Shown here: piece by piece, positions 16,688 through 26,112 of the stretch | Position numbering within the stretch: the first letter of the stretch is position 1 | Layout: the number at the start of each line of letters is the position of its first letter | Assembly: GCF_023093595.1 (NCBI RefSeq) | Contig: NZ_JALLIK010000110.1 | Coordinates: forward strand, 124,001 to 188,000 | DNA length: 64,000 nt | DNA from: Thauera aromatica_A | GTDB taxonomy: Bacteria; Pseudomonadota; Gammaproteobacteria; Burkholderiales; Rhodocyclaceae | Direction of reading: 5' to 3' | The notes under the pieces: model-generated | The model's database searches: none | The model's input: only the letters and a program-made list of their open reading frames with translations | What the model was told of the DNA's origin: nothing | Program-made: the position numbers and the translations under genes

Positions 16688-19183
16688 TCAGGGCGCGGGA
16701 GTAGGATTACGACCCGGGTTACGACCCGCGGATGCGGCGCCGAGGGCCTCGGCGAGGCCGAAATCGAGGGGAAAATCGTCGACGCGGATGACCTTGTCGC
16801 GGAGCCGGTTGCGGCGCTCGACGAGAGCGTATTCCTCGGCGCCGATCACGCCGGCATCGCGCGCGCGCCGCCACACTTCATCGACGTCGCCGCTGGCGAG
16901 CACGCCGGGGCTGAAGCGGCCCTCGCGCTCGGCCTGCCTCAGGCGCGCCTCGACCGGCTCGGCGGCGAGGGTGGCGGCGAGCGCGGCTTCGAGCGCCCCC
17001 AGCGGCTCGTCGACGTCCTGCGGCAGATGGACCGCGGCGGTCAGGCGGTCGCGAGTGGGAGAGGGCTCGATCAGCAGCGCCGCGACCTGATGGCCGAGCT
17101 GATCGGAAGGCACCACGTAGGGATGGCCGAGGGGGAACACCACCACCCGGCGCAGCAGCGCGGCGGCGAGCTTGTTGGGGAAGTTCGCGATCACCCCTTC
17201 GAAGGCGAGCTGGATGCGGAACATGCAGTCCCAGATCGCCCAGTGCATCAGCGGTGCGTCTGCGGCCTGGCGGCCTTCGGCCTCGTAGCGCTTGAGCGTC
17301 GCGCTCGCCAGGTACATCAGCGACAGGATGTCGCCGAGCCGCGCCGACAACTTCTCCTTGCGCTTGAGCGCGCCGCCCAGAATGCCCATCGAGAGATCGG
17401 CGAGGAAGGCGAACGCGGCCGAGAAGCGGGTCAGCTGCTGGTAGTAGCGCCGGGTCTCGGGGGCGACGTCGGCACCGACGCGGACGAAGTGCGAGCCGGT
17501 CAGCCCCATCACCAGGGCGCGCGCGGCGTTCGACGCGGTATACGCGGCATGGCCCCACAGCGCGCGGTCGAAGGCTTCGAGATCGCCGCCGCGGGCGGCG
17601 TCCATTTCGGCGAGCACCCAGGGATGGCAACGGATCGCGCCCTGGCCGAACAGGATCAGGCTGCGGGTGAGGATGTTCGCCCCCTCCACCGTGATCCCGA
17701 CCGGAATCTGCTGGTAGGCGCGGCCGAGGAAGTTCTGCGGCCCGAGGCAGATGCCCTTGCCGCCGATCACGTCCATGCCGTCGTTGACGGTCTGGCGGGC
17801 GCGCTCGGTGACGTGGTACTTGACGATCGCCGACACCACCGCCGGCTTCTCGCCGAGGTCGAGCGCGCCCGCGGTCAGCACCCGCGCGGCGTCGCTGAGG
17901 TAGGTGTTGGCGCCGATCCGGGTGAGCGCCTCCTCGACCCCTTCGAAGCGCCCGATCGGCGTCCTGAACTGCTGGCGCACGCGGGCGTAGGCCCCCACCG
18001 CGCGCGCGGTGAGCTGCTGCATGCCGGCGTTGGAGCCCGGCAGCGAGATCGAGCGCCCCGCCGCCAGGCACTCCATCAGCATCCGCCAGCCCTGCCCGGC
18101 CATCGCCGGGCCGCCGATGATGAACTCCAGCGGCATGAACACGTCCTTGCCGCGCACCGGGCCGTTCATCCACACCGCGTCGAGCGGGGCGTGGCGGCGG
18201 CCGATGTCGACGCCCGGATGGTCGCGCGGCACCAGCGCGCAGGTGATGCCCACATCCTCGTCGCCGCCGAGCAGGCGCTCCGGGTCGTAGAGACGGAACG
18301 CCAGCCCGAACACCGTGCACACCGGCGCCAGGGTGATGTAACGCTTGTCGAAGCTGACCCGCATGCCGAGCACTTCGGCGCCGTTCCATTGCCCCCGGCA
18401 CACCACCCCGGCGTCGGGAATGGAGGCCGCGTCCGACCCTGCCCACGGGCTGGTGAGGGCGAACGCGGGAATCTCGCGCCCGCTCGCCAGCCCCGGCAGA
18501 TAGCGCTGCTTCTGCTCGGGCGTGCCGTAGTGCAGCAGCAGCTCGGCGGGGCCGAGCGAGTTCGGCACCATCACCGTCACCGCCGGCGTCGACGACCGCG
18601 TCGCCAGCCGGGTGATGACTTCGGAATGGGCGAGGGCGGAGAAGCCTTTCCCGCCGTATTCCTTCGGGATGATCATGCCGAGAAAGCCGCGCGCGCGGAT
18701 GAACGCCCAGACTTCGGCGGGCATGTCCTGACGCCGGGTGCAGTCCCAGTCCCGCACCATCCGGCACAGCTCCTCGGTGTCGTTGTCGACAAAGGCACGC
18801 TCCTCGGCGCTCAGCTGCGGCCACCGCAAGGCGGCGAGCTTCGCCCAGTCCGGGCGACCGGCGAACAGCTCGCCCTCCCACCACACGGTGCCGGCTTCGA
18901 GGGCGTCCTTCTCGGTCTGCGACATCGTCGGCAGGGCGCGACGGAAAAGCGCGAACACCGGCGCCGTCAGCCACCTGCGGCGCAGCGCCGGGTTGCGCAG
19001 CACGTACATCGCCGCGGCGAACGCGGCCATCGCCAGCACGGTCAGCGCCGGCGCCCAGTCCGCCGCCCAACCCAGCGCCGCGAGCCAGGCCAGCCCGGCC
19101 CACAGCCAGGCGAAGGACACCGCGCGCCGGGCGACGAGGCCGACGACCAGCACGGGAAGCACCATCAGGACCAACCAGACCAT
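16688..19183 (-). CDS. fadE: Long-chain acyl-CoA dehydrogenase, FadE type
   Basis: An 831-residue protein of the E. coli FadE class: two or three N-terminal membrane helices (residues 1-75), the acyl-CoA dehydrogenase core (about 120-540, including PKEYGGKGFSALAHSEV and AFALTSPWAGSDAASIPD) and a C-terminal DUF1974 domain (about 560-820). It performs the first, FAD-dependent step of beta-oxidation, probably at the inner membrane. The ATG at 19183 has GGAG six bases upstream. It is the first gene of the beta-oxidation operon. Confidence 0.95.
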   Translation of the reverse strand: MVWLVLMVLPVLVVGLVARRAVSFAWLWAGLAWLAALGWAADWAPALTVLAMAAFAAAMYVLRNPALRRRWLTAPVFALFRRALPTMSQTEKDALEAGTVWWEGELFAGRPDWAKLAALRWPQLSAEERAFVDNDTEELCRMVRDWDCTRRQDMPAEVWAFIRARGFLGMIIPKEYGGKGFSALAHSEVITRLATRSSTPAVTVMVPNSLGPAELLLHYGTPEQKQRYLPGLASGREIPAFALTSPWAGSDAASIPDAGVVCRGQWNGAEVLGMRVSFDKRYITLAPVCTVFGLAFRLYDPERLLGGDEDVGITCALVPRDHPGVDIGRRHAPLDAVWMNGPVRGKDVFMPLEFIIGGPAMAGQGWRMLMECLAAGRSISLPGSNAGMQQLTARAVGAYARVRQQFRTPIGRFEGVEEALTRIGANTYLSDAARVLTAGALDLGEKPAVVSAIVKYHVTERARQTVNDGMDVIGGKGICLGPQNFLGRAYQQIPVGITVEGANILTRSLILFGQGAIRCHPWVLAEMDAARGGDLEAFDRALWGHAAYTASNAARALVMGLTGSHFVRVGADVAPETRRYYQQLTRFSAAFAFLADLSMGILGGALKRKEKLSARLGDILSLMYLASATLKRYEAEGRQAADAPLMHWAIWDCMFRIQLAFEGVIANFPNKLAAALLRRVVVFPLGHPYVVPSDQLGHQVAALLIEPSPTRDRLTAAVHLPQDVDEPLGALEAALAATLAAEPVEARLRQAEREGRFSPGVLASGDVDEVWRRARDAGVIGAEEYALVERRNRLRDKVIRVDDFPLDFGLAEALGAASAGRNPGRNPTPAP

Positions 19184-19505
19184 CTTTGTCTCCAGGCTTG
19201 GCGGAGCCTGCGTCCGGCTCCGGGAACGGCGCCCACCGGCGCCGGCCAGCTCCCATCATAGCCGCCATGCCATGCACCCGGGCAAGCGCAGACCCCGCCA
19301 GCAGCGGCAAGCTTGCCCGTGCGCTGTTCCAAACCGGCCGCATAACGGCGACAATCCGGACTCAAACGCCTGCTTCGATCGCGCCGACACCCCCTCCGGC
19401 ACGCATCGGCAGGCACGCGCCGTCGGTCCCGGCATGGTCCACCTCTTCGCGCCGCGACCCCGTTTCGGTCCTCACGCTCATCCCTTTTCTCCTTCCGTTC
19501 ATGTC
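19184..19505. other. Intergenic region between divergent fadE and the LysE-type exporter
   Basis: A 322-base gap that must hold both promoters. Apart from the GGAG site before fadE I see no convincing -35/-10 pair, operator palindrome or hairpin, and no plausible small gene. Confidence 0.5.
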
Positions 19506-20159
19506 ATGCTCGATTTCGACACCGCCCTCGCCTTCCTCGGCATCAGCTTCCTGATCACCCTCGCCCCCGGCCCCGACAACCTGATGGTGCTGGGGCAAAG
19601 CCTGGCGCGCGGGCGCATGGCCGGATTCGGCATCGCACTCGGTTGCGCGCTGGGCTGTTTCACCCACACCTTGTGGGCGGCGCTGGGGGTGAGCGCGGCG
19701 CTGGCCTCCTCACCCACCGCCTTTCTCGCGCTCAAGCTCGCCGGCGCCGCCTACCTGGCCTGGATCGGCATCAACGCCCTGCGCCATGCCGCTGCCGTGC
19801 ACCTGGACGCCGCCGCCCCGCAGCCCCCCGCACCGTGGCACGCCTACCTGCGCCGCGGCTTCATCGCCAACGCAATCAACCCCAAGGTCGCGCTCTTCTT
19901 CCTTGCCTTCCTGCCGCAGTTCGTGCGCCCCGCCGACGGCGCCGCCAGCGTGCAGATGGCCCAGCTCGGCCTGCTCTTCGCCGCCCAGACCGTGCTCATT
20001 TTCGGCGCCCTCGCCTTCGCCGCCGGCGGCATCGGCCGCCTCCTCGCCCGTCGCCCCGGTGCCGGCGCCTGGCTCGAGCGCATCGCCGGCCTGCTCTTCA
20101 TCGGCCTCGCCTTGCGCCTGGTGGTCGACGACGCGCCCCTGCCCGCCGCGGCACGCTGA
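19506..20159 (+). CDS. LysE/RhtB-family amino-acid or metabolite exporter
   Basis: A 217-residue inner-membrane protein with about six helices. The RhtB/LysE signature FLITLAPGPDNLMVLGQSLARGRMAG is split here as FLITLAPGPDNL and SLARGRMAGFGIALGC (residues 14-45), followed by FIANAINPKVALFFLAFLPQF (about 120-140). These proteins export amino acids or related metabolites by proton exchange; the substrate cannot be read from sequence. No clear ribosome site precedes the chosen ATG. It lies nine bases before the ABC exporter gene. Confidence 0.88.
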   Translation: MLDFDTALAFLGISFLITLAPGPDNLMVLGQSLARGRMAGFGIALGCALGCFTHTLWAALGVSAALASSPTAFLALKLAGAAYLAWIGINALRHAAAVHLDAAAPQPPAPWHAYLRRGFIANAINPKVALFFLAFLPQFVRPADGAASVQMAQLGLLFAAQTVLIFGALAFAAGGIGRLLARRPGAGAWLERIAGLLFIGLALRLVVDDAPLPAAAR

Positions 20160-20167
20160 GGCGGACG

Positions 20168-22021
20168 ATGCGACGCGCCCCTGCCGCCGCCCTCCCCGGC
20201 CCCGAACCCGCCCAGCGCCACGACTGGCAGACGCTCAAGAGCCTGCTGCCCTTCATCTGGGCCTACAAGGGCCGGGTGATCTTCGCGCTCGGCTGCCTGC
20301 TCGCCGGCAAGGGCGCCAACGTCAGCGTGCCGATCGTCTTCAAGCATCTCATCGACGGCCTCTCGCTCACCACCGAACAGGCGTTCATCGTGGTCCCGGC
20401 CGCGCTGCTGCTGGCTTACGGAGTGCTGCGCTTTTCCGCCTCGCTATTCACCGAGCTGCGCGAGATCGTCTTCGCCCGCGTCACCCAGCAGGCGGTGCGG
20501 GCGATCTCGCTGCGCGTGTTCCGCCACCTGCACGCGCTGTCGCTACGCTTTCACCTCGAGCGCCAGACCGGCGGCCTGACCCGCGACATCGAGCGCGGCA
20601 CGCGCTCGATCGGCTCACTGATCAGCTACACGCTGTACTCGATCCTGCCCACCCTGGTCGAGATCGGCCTGGTGATCGGCATCCTGCTCGTGCAGTACGA
20701 CGCCGTGTTCGCGATCATCACCCTGGTGACGCTGGCGCTGTACATCGTGTTCACGGTGCAGGTGACGAACTGGCGCACCGCGTTGCGCCGCCGCGCCAAC
20801 GAGCTCGACTCGGCGGCCAACGCGCGCGCGATCGACAGCCTGATCAACTTCGAGACGGTCAAGTACTTCAACAACGAGGCCTTCGAAGCGCGCCGCTACG
20901 ACGACGAACTGCAGAAATGGACGAAGGCGCAGGAGACCAACCAGTATTCGTTGTCCGCGCTCAACATCGGCCAGGCCGCGATCATCGCCGTCGGCGTCAC
21001 CGCGATGATGTGGCAGGCCGCCGACCGGGTGGCGGGCGGGGCGATGACGATCGGCGACATCGTGCTGGTCAACGCCTTCCTGATCCAGCTCTACATCCCG
21101 CTCAACTTCCTCGGCGTGATGTACCGCGAACTGCGCCAGGCGCTCACCGACATCGAGCGCATGTTCGGCCTGATGCACGAGCACCGCGAGATCGCCGACG
21201 CCGCCGATGCGGTGGCGCTGCCGCCCGGCCCGGCCGGGGTGCGCTTCGAGCACGTCGGCTTCGCCTACGACGCCCGCCGGCCGATCCTGTTCGACGTCGA
21301 TTTCGACATCCCCGCCGGCAGCACGGTGGCGGTGGTCGGGCACTCGGGCTCGGGCAAATCGACCCTGGCACGCCTCCTGTACCGTTTCTACGACGTCCAG
21401 GGCGGCGCCATCCGCATCGACGGCCATGATCTGCGCCAGCTCACCCAGGACAGCCTGCGCGCGGCGATCGGCATCGTCCCCCAGGACACGGTGCTGTTCA
21501 ACGACACCCTGTTCTACAACATCCAGTACGGTCGCCCCACCGCCAGCCGCGCCGAAGTGGAGGCCGCCGCCCGCGCCGCGCAGCTCGAGGACTTCATCGC
21601 CCGGCTCCCCGAAGGCTACGACACCCGGGTCGGCGAGCGCGGCCTGAAGCTGTCCGGCGGCGAGAAGCAGCGCGTGGCGATCGCGCGCGCGCTGCTCAAG
21701 GACCCGGCGATCCTGATCTTCGACGAAGCGACCTCGGCGCTCGACTCGAAGACCGAGAAGGCGATCCAGGCCCAGATCGAGCGCGCAGCCCGCGGCCGCA
21801 CCGCGCTGGTGATCGCACACCGGCTGTCGACGGTGATGGACGCCGACGAGATCATCGTCCTCGACGACGGGCGCATCGTCGAGCGCGGACGCCACGCGAC
21901 GCTGCTCGCCGGCAACGGCGCCTACGCCCAGATGTGGCTGCTGCAGCAGCAGGAAGAAGCGGACGACGGCAGCGCTGCGGCCGCGGTATGCGCCGGGATG
22001 GCACCCGGCGCCCCGGCGTGA
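20168..22021 (+). CDS. Atm1-type ABC exporter (fused permease and ATPase)
   Basis: A 617-residue half-transporter with six helices (about residues 25-330) followed by an ATPase domain: Walker A GHSGSGKST (about 395), signature LSGGEKQR (about 495) and Walker B LIFDEATSALD. Sequences such as FNYETV-like FETVKYFNNEAFEARRYD and MYRELRQALTDIERMFGL are typical of the Atm1/HMT1 group, which exports glutathione-linked metal or sulfur species. It probably acts as a homodimer in the inner membrane. The substrate is inferred from family only. Confidence 0.92.
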   Translation: MRRAPAAALPGPEPAQRHDWQTLKSLLPFIWAYKGRVIFALGCLLAGKGANVSVPIVFKHLIDGLSLTTEQAFIVVPAALLLAYGVLRFSASLFTELREIVFARVTQQAVRAISLRVFRHLHALSLRFHLERQTGGLTRDIERGTRSIGSLISYTLYSILPTLVEIGLVIGILLVQYDAVFAIITLVTLALYIVFTVQVTNWRTALRRRANELDSAANARAIDSLINFETVKYFNNEAFEARRYDDELQKWTKAQETNQYSLSALNIGQAAIIAVGVTAMMWQAADRVAGGAMTIGDIVLVNAFLIQLYIPLNFLGVMYRELRQALTDIERMFGLMHEHREIADAADAVALPPGPAGVRFEHVGFAYDARRPILFDVDFDIPAGSTVAVVGHSGSGKSTLARLLYRFYDVQGGAIRIDGHDLRQLTQDSLRAAIGIVPQDTVLFNDTLFYNIQYGRPTASRAEVEAAARAAQLEDFIARLPEGYDTRVGERGLKLSGGEKQRVAIARALLKDPAILIFDEATSALDSKTEKAIQAQIERAARGRTALVIAHRLSTVMDADEIIVLDDGRIVERGRHATLLAGNGAYAQMWLLQQQEEADDGSAAAAVCAGMAPGAPA

Positions 22022-22059
22022 GCTGAATTCCCTCCCCGCGACTCCCCGACGACACTCCG

Positions 22060-23816
22060 ATGGACGCCCACGGCAGCTTCCCCTTCCTGAAGGAAATCAT
22101 CCTCTTCCTCGCCCTCAGCGGCGTGCTCATTCCGCTCCTCGGGCGGCTGCGCATCAACCCGGTGCTCGGCTTCCTGTCGGTCGGTGCCGTGCTCGGCCCC
22201 TACGGCCTGGCGAGTCACGCCGACACCTGGCCGCTGCTGTCGTGGCTCACCTTCGCCCGCCCCGAAGACGTCGAATTCCTCGCCGAGCTGGGCGTGATCT
22301 TCCTGATGTTCATGATCGGCCTGGAAATGTCGGTCGAGCGCCTGTGGTCGATGCGCCGCCAGGTGTTCGGACTGGGCGGACTGCAGGTGGCGCTGTCGGC
22401 GGCGGCGATCGGCGGGCTGGCCTGGTCCTTCGGCAACGCCGTCGAGGCTTCGGTGATCCTGGGCACGGTGCTGGCCTTCTCCTCCACCGCGATCGTCATG
22501 CAGCTCCTGATCCAGCGCCGCGAGCTGGGCACGCCGCTGGGCCAGTCGGCGTTCGCGATCCTGCTCTTCCAGGACCTCGCCGTGGTGCCGCTGCTGGTGC
22601 TGATCAGCATCCTCGGCGCCGCCGCCGGCGAAGGCAGTTTCGCCGTCCTCCTCGGCAGCGCGCTGCTCAAGGGCGTGCTGACGGTGCTCGCGCTGTACCT
22701 GATCGGGCGCCGCGTGATCCGCCCGCTGTTCCACCAGATCGCCTCCAATCGCCAGCCCGACACCTTCACCGCGCTGACCCTGCTGACCACCCTGGGCGTC
22801 GCCACCCTGACCTGGATGGCCGGGCTGTCGATGGCGCTCGGCGCCCTGCTCGCCGGCCTGCTCATCGCCGAAACCGAGTTCCGCCACGAAGTCGAGATCA
22901 CCATCGAGCCGTTCAAGGGCCTGCTGATGGGCCTGTTCTTCATGTCGGTCGGGATGGGCATCGATCTGCGCGCGCTGCTCGCCGAACCGCTGTGGATTCC
23001 GCTCTCGGTGCTCGGCCTGCTGGCGCTCAAGGGCCTGATCCTGGTCGTCCTGCTGCGCCGCTTCGGGCTGTCCTGGGGGCGCGCGGCCGAAGGCGGCCTG
23101 CTCCTCGGCCAGGGCGGCGAGTTCGCCTTCATCGTCATCGGCCTGGCGCTGGGCTTCAACCTGCTCGAGCGCGAAATCGCCCAGTTCATGCTGATCGTGG
23201 TCGGCGTGTCGATGCTGTGCACCCCGCTCGTCGCCCGCTTCGGCCAAGGCCTGGGGAACCTCATCGACCGCCGCCTGGTGCCGCCCGAAGCGGCGCCCGA
23301 TGCCGAGCTCGGCGAGCTCCACGGCCACGTCATCATCGCCGGCTTCGGCCGCGTCGGCCAGATGGTGGGCAGATCCTGGCCGAACAGGGGGTACCCTTCG
23401 TCGCCATCGAGAACGACGCCAAGCTCGTCGCCCAGCAGCGCAAGGCCGGCGTGCCGCTGGTGTTCGGCGACGCCAGCCGGCCCGAGCTGCTACGCAAGCT
23501 GCGCATCGACCGGGCGCAGTCGGTGGTGCTGACCATGGACCACACTGCCGCAGCCGAACATGCGGTGCTGGGCATCCGCCGCCTGATGCCGATGCTGCGC
23601 ATCATCGCCCGCGCCCGCGACGAACGCCATGCGCTGCGGCTACGCGAAGCCGGCGCTTCGGTCGTGGTCCCGGAAACACTGGAGTCCGGCCTGCAGCTCA
23701 CCGGCTGGGTCCTCGAGAGCCTGGGCGTACCGCCGGAAGCCTCGCTGCGCCTGCTCGAGCAGGAGCGCGAGCGGCGCATCGTCGCGCTGCGCGACGACCG
23801 CCCTTCCACCCCCTGA
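22060..23816 (+). pseudogene. CPA2-family cation:proton antiporter (Kef type), broken by a one-base frameshift
   Basis: Frame 1 encodes an intact Na+/H+-exchanger-type membrane domain (about residues 1-395, ten or more helices; LEMSVERLWSMRRQVFGLGG, LLLGQGGEFAFIVIGLAL) and the start of a TrkA-N Rossmann domain (HVIIAGFGRVGQMVG). At 23368-23371 the frame breaks; the rest of the TrkA-N domain (ILAEQGVPFVAIENDAKL onward to 23816) continues in another frame. Adding one base restores a continuous protein of about 585 residues. Family members exchange K+ or Na+ for H+. It may be a real lesion or a sequencing error; ending at 23532, the untreated frame would yield 490 residues with a corrupted nucleotide-binding domain. 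Confidence 0.85.
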
Positions 23817-23931
23817 GGCCGCACACCCGACCCTGGTCCTTCTTGCCGAGCAAACCGTTCCCGGGCCGCCTTCCCCGCGTCCACGTTCCCGGACGTCCCC
23901 CGCGGCCCGCACTTCCACAGGAGTCCACCCC

Positions 23932-24993
23932 GTGCCCGCCGCCCGTCCTCGCATCGCCCTGATCACCACCGGCGGCACGATCGCCGGCGCCGCCGCCTCG
24001 GCGACCGATCTGCGCGGCTACACCGCCGGGCAGTTCGGCGGCGCCGAGCTGCTCGCCGCCGTGCCCCAGCTCACCGGACTCGCCGCCGTCACCGCCGAGG
24101 CCCTGTTCGCACTCGACAGCAAGGACATGACGCCCGCGCACTGGCTGGCACTGTCGCGCCGCGTGCAGGCGCTCGCCGACGACCCCGCAGTGGACGGCAT
24201 CGTCATCACCCACGGCACCGATACGCTGGAAGAGACCGCCTATTTCCTCACCCTCACCGTCGCCCGCCGCAAGCCGGTGGTGCTCACTGCGGCGATGCGC
24301 CCGGCCACCGCACTGTCGGCCGACGGCCCGCTCAACCTCTATCAGGCCGTGCAGCTCGCCACCCGCCCGGCGGCCGCGCGCGCCGGCGTGCTCGCCGTGC
24401 TCGGCGATCGCATCCTGCCCGCGACCACGCTCGCCAAGCGCCACCCCAGCGCCATCGACGCCTTCGCCCAGCCCGGTGCGCTCACCGTGACCGCCAGCGA
24501 CACCGCCCTGCAGGCCCTGGACCGCTCTGCGGCCGCCCCCCTGCGCCTGCCCGCCGGACTGGCGCAGCTGCCGCCCGTGGAAATCCTGACCGTGGCCGCC
24601 GGCAGCGCGCCGGACCTGCTCGGCGCGGCGGTGCGGAGCCTGCACCACGCGCCCGGCAGCGGGGAAGAAAACGGCACGGGCGGCACCGGCGCAGGCGCGA
24701 CGCGGCAGCACCGAGGGCCTGCCCGCCCCGGCGGCGGCCTGGTGCTGGCCCTGCCCGGCAACGCCAGCCTGCCCGCGCCCTGGCGGGCGGCACTCGAAGC
24801 ACTGCCGCCGACGCTGCCGGTGGTGCTCGCCAGCCGCTGCGGCGGCGGCACCGTCGCACGCGGCCACGCGTTGCCCGCGCACTGGCTGCACGCCGGCCCC
24901 CTCGACGCGCTGAAGGCACGCGTGCGCCTGATCGCCGCCCTCGCCGCCGGCCTGCGCGGCGCCCGCCTGCAGCGCTGGTTCGAGCACGTCTGA
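23932..24993 (+). CDS. L-asparaginase, type I/II fold
   Basis: A 353-residue asparaginase converting asparagine to aspartate and ammonia. The GTG start is preceded by AGGAG with correct spacing. The first catalytic motif is TTGGTIAG (about residues 11-18) and the second HGTDTLEET (about 88-96), supplying the two catalytic Thr and the Asp. No signal peptide is present, so a cytoplasmic enzyme is likely. A Gly-rich low-complexity insert (about residues 240-268; GSGEENGTGGTGAG) interrupts the C-terminal domain. Confidence 0.9.
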   Translation: MPAARPRIALITTGGTIAGAAASATDLRGYTAGQFGGAELLAAVPQLTGLAAVTAEALFALDSKDMTPAHWLALSRRVQALADDPAVDGIVITHGTDTLEETAYFLTLTVARRKPVVLTAAMRPATALSADGPLNLYQAVQLATRPAAARAGVLAVLGDRILPATTLAKRHPSAIDAFAQPGALTVTASDTALQALDRSAAAPLRLPAGLAQLPPVEILTVAAGSAPDLLGAAVRSLHHAPGSGEENGTGGTGAGATRQHRGPARPGGGLVLALPGNASLPAPWRAALEALPPTLPVVLASRCGGGTVARGHALPAHWLHAGPLDALKARVRLIAALAAGLRGARLQRWFEHV

Positions 24994-25037
24994 GCCCCCC
25001 GCCGCCGGCCGGCGCCACCCGCGCGCCACGCCCCGGG

Positions 25038-25076
25038 GTCACCGGCCGGAGTCACCGGCCGGAGTCACAGGCCGGG
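25038..25076. repeat. Three tandem copies of a 13-bp unit at the cysB 3' end
   Basis: The unit GTCACCGGCCGGA occurs at 25038-25050 and 25051-25063, with a two-mismatch third copy at 25064-25076. The third copy contains the cysB stop codon; the others lie in the short gap between the convergent asparaginase and cysB genes. Confidence 0.75.
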
Positions 25077-26006
25077 GTCGGTGCCGCCGCCGGCGAGCGC
25101 GGTCTCGACCATGCGCCGCGACAGATGGGGGGCGAAGCCCTCGATGAAGGCGTACACATAGGTGCGCAGCCAGGCGCGCCGGCGCAGGCCGATGCGGGTG
25201 GTGCTCGACTCGAACAAGTGGGAAGCGTCGACCATCCCCAGGCGGCGGTCCTCGTCGGCGTCGTAGGCCATGCGCGCGAGGATGCCGATCCCCAGGTCGA
25301 GCTCGACGTACTTCTTGATCACGTCCGAGTCGATCGCCGACAGCACCACGTTGGGCTTCAGGCCGCGGCCGAGAAAGGCCTTGTTGATCAGGCCGCGACC
25401 GGTGAACGCGTCGTCGTAGGTGATGATCGGGTAGCGCGCGATCGCCTCCAGGGTGAGCGGCGTCTCGCGCAGGATGGGGTGGCGCGGCGTGGCGACCACG
25501 CAGCGGTTCCACTGGTAGCAGGGCAGCATCACAAGCTCGTCGAACTCGGCGATCGCCTCGGTGGCGATGGCGAGGTCGGCAGTGCCGTCGAGCACCATCT
25601 CGCCGACCTGGCGCGGATTGCCCTGGTGCAGCGAGAGCTTGACCTGCGGGTAGCGCTGCATGAAATCGCGCACCACCCCGGGCAGCACGTAGCGCGCCTG
25701 GGTGTGGGTGGTGGCGATCGACAGGCTGCCCACCGCCTCGTTGGCGAACTCGTCGCCGACCTGCTGCAGGTTGTCGAGGTCGCGCAGCACGCGCTCGGCA
25801 ATCGCCAGCACCGTGCGCCCCGGCTCGGTGACCGCGATCAGACGCTTGCCGTGGCGCTCGAAGATCTCGATCCCGAGCTCGGCCTCGAGCTGGCGGATCT
25901 GCTTCGACACGCCCGGCTGCGAGGTGAACAAGGCGTCGGCGGCCTCGGAGACGTTGAGCCCGCGGCGGGCGACTTCGTGGATGTAGCGCAGCTGCTGCAG
26001 GTTCAT
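25065..26006 (-). CDS. cysB: LysR-family regulator CysB
   Basis: A 313-residue LysR-type regulator starting MNLQQLRYIHEVARRGLNVS. The winged HTH is at residues 1-60 (LFTSQPGVSKQIRQLEAELG), followed by a periplasmic-binding-protein-like sensor domain with the CysB-typical THTQARYVLP (about 100-109) and SLHQGNPRQ. CysB activates sulfate assimilation genes in response to N- or O-acetylserine. It is divergent from the TSUP-cysI-cysH-cysD-cysN operon, which is its expected target. Confidence 0.95.
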   Translation of the reverse strand: MNLQQLRYIHEVARRGLNVSEAADALFTSQPGVSKQIRQLEAELGIEIFERHGKRLIAVTEPGRTVLAIAERVLRDLDNLQQVGDEFANEAVGSLSIATTHTQARYVLPGVVRDFMQRYPQVKLSLHQGNPRQVGEMVLDGTADLAIATEAIAEFDELVMLPCYQWNRCVVATPRHPILRETPLTLEAIARYPIITYDDAFTGRGLINKAFLGRGLKPNVVLSAIDSDVIKKYVELDLGIGILARMAYDADEDRRLGMVDASHLFESSTTRIGLRRRAWLRTYVYAFIEGFAPHLSRRMVETALAGGGTDPGL

Positions 26007-26112
26007 GGCACGGCCAATATAACAACAGGTTCTTAAAGTCTAACTTAAAACTCCTTTTTAAAGCTAAGCGGAGTCTTTACGATGCGCCGCACCATCGAGG
26101 AGCGCAGCACCT
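26007..26112. promoter_or_regulatory. Divergent cysB / sulfate-assimilation promoter region
   Basis: A 106-base spacer that is markedly AT-rich against the surroundings (TAACTTAAAACTCC and TTTTTAAAGC within 26030-26065). It should hold both promoters and the CysB binding site. The CysB consensus is too loose for me to place a site precisely. Confidence 0.5.

Noticed and set aside
15989..19261. A 1090-codon open frame on the plus strand opposite fadE
   Set aside because: It has no family similarity and low-complexity, His/Arg/Gln-rich composition; it mirrors the fadE codon structure in very GC-rich DNA.
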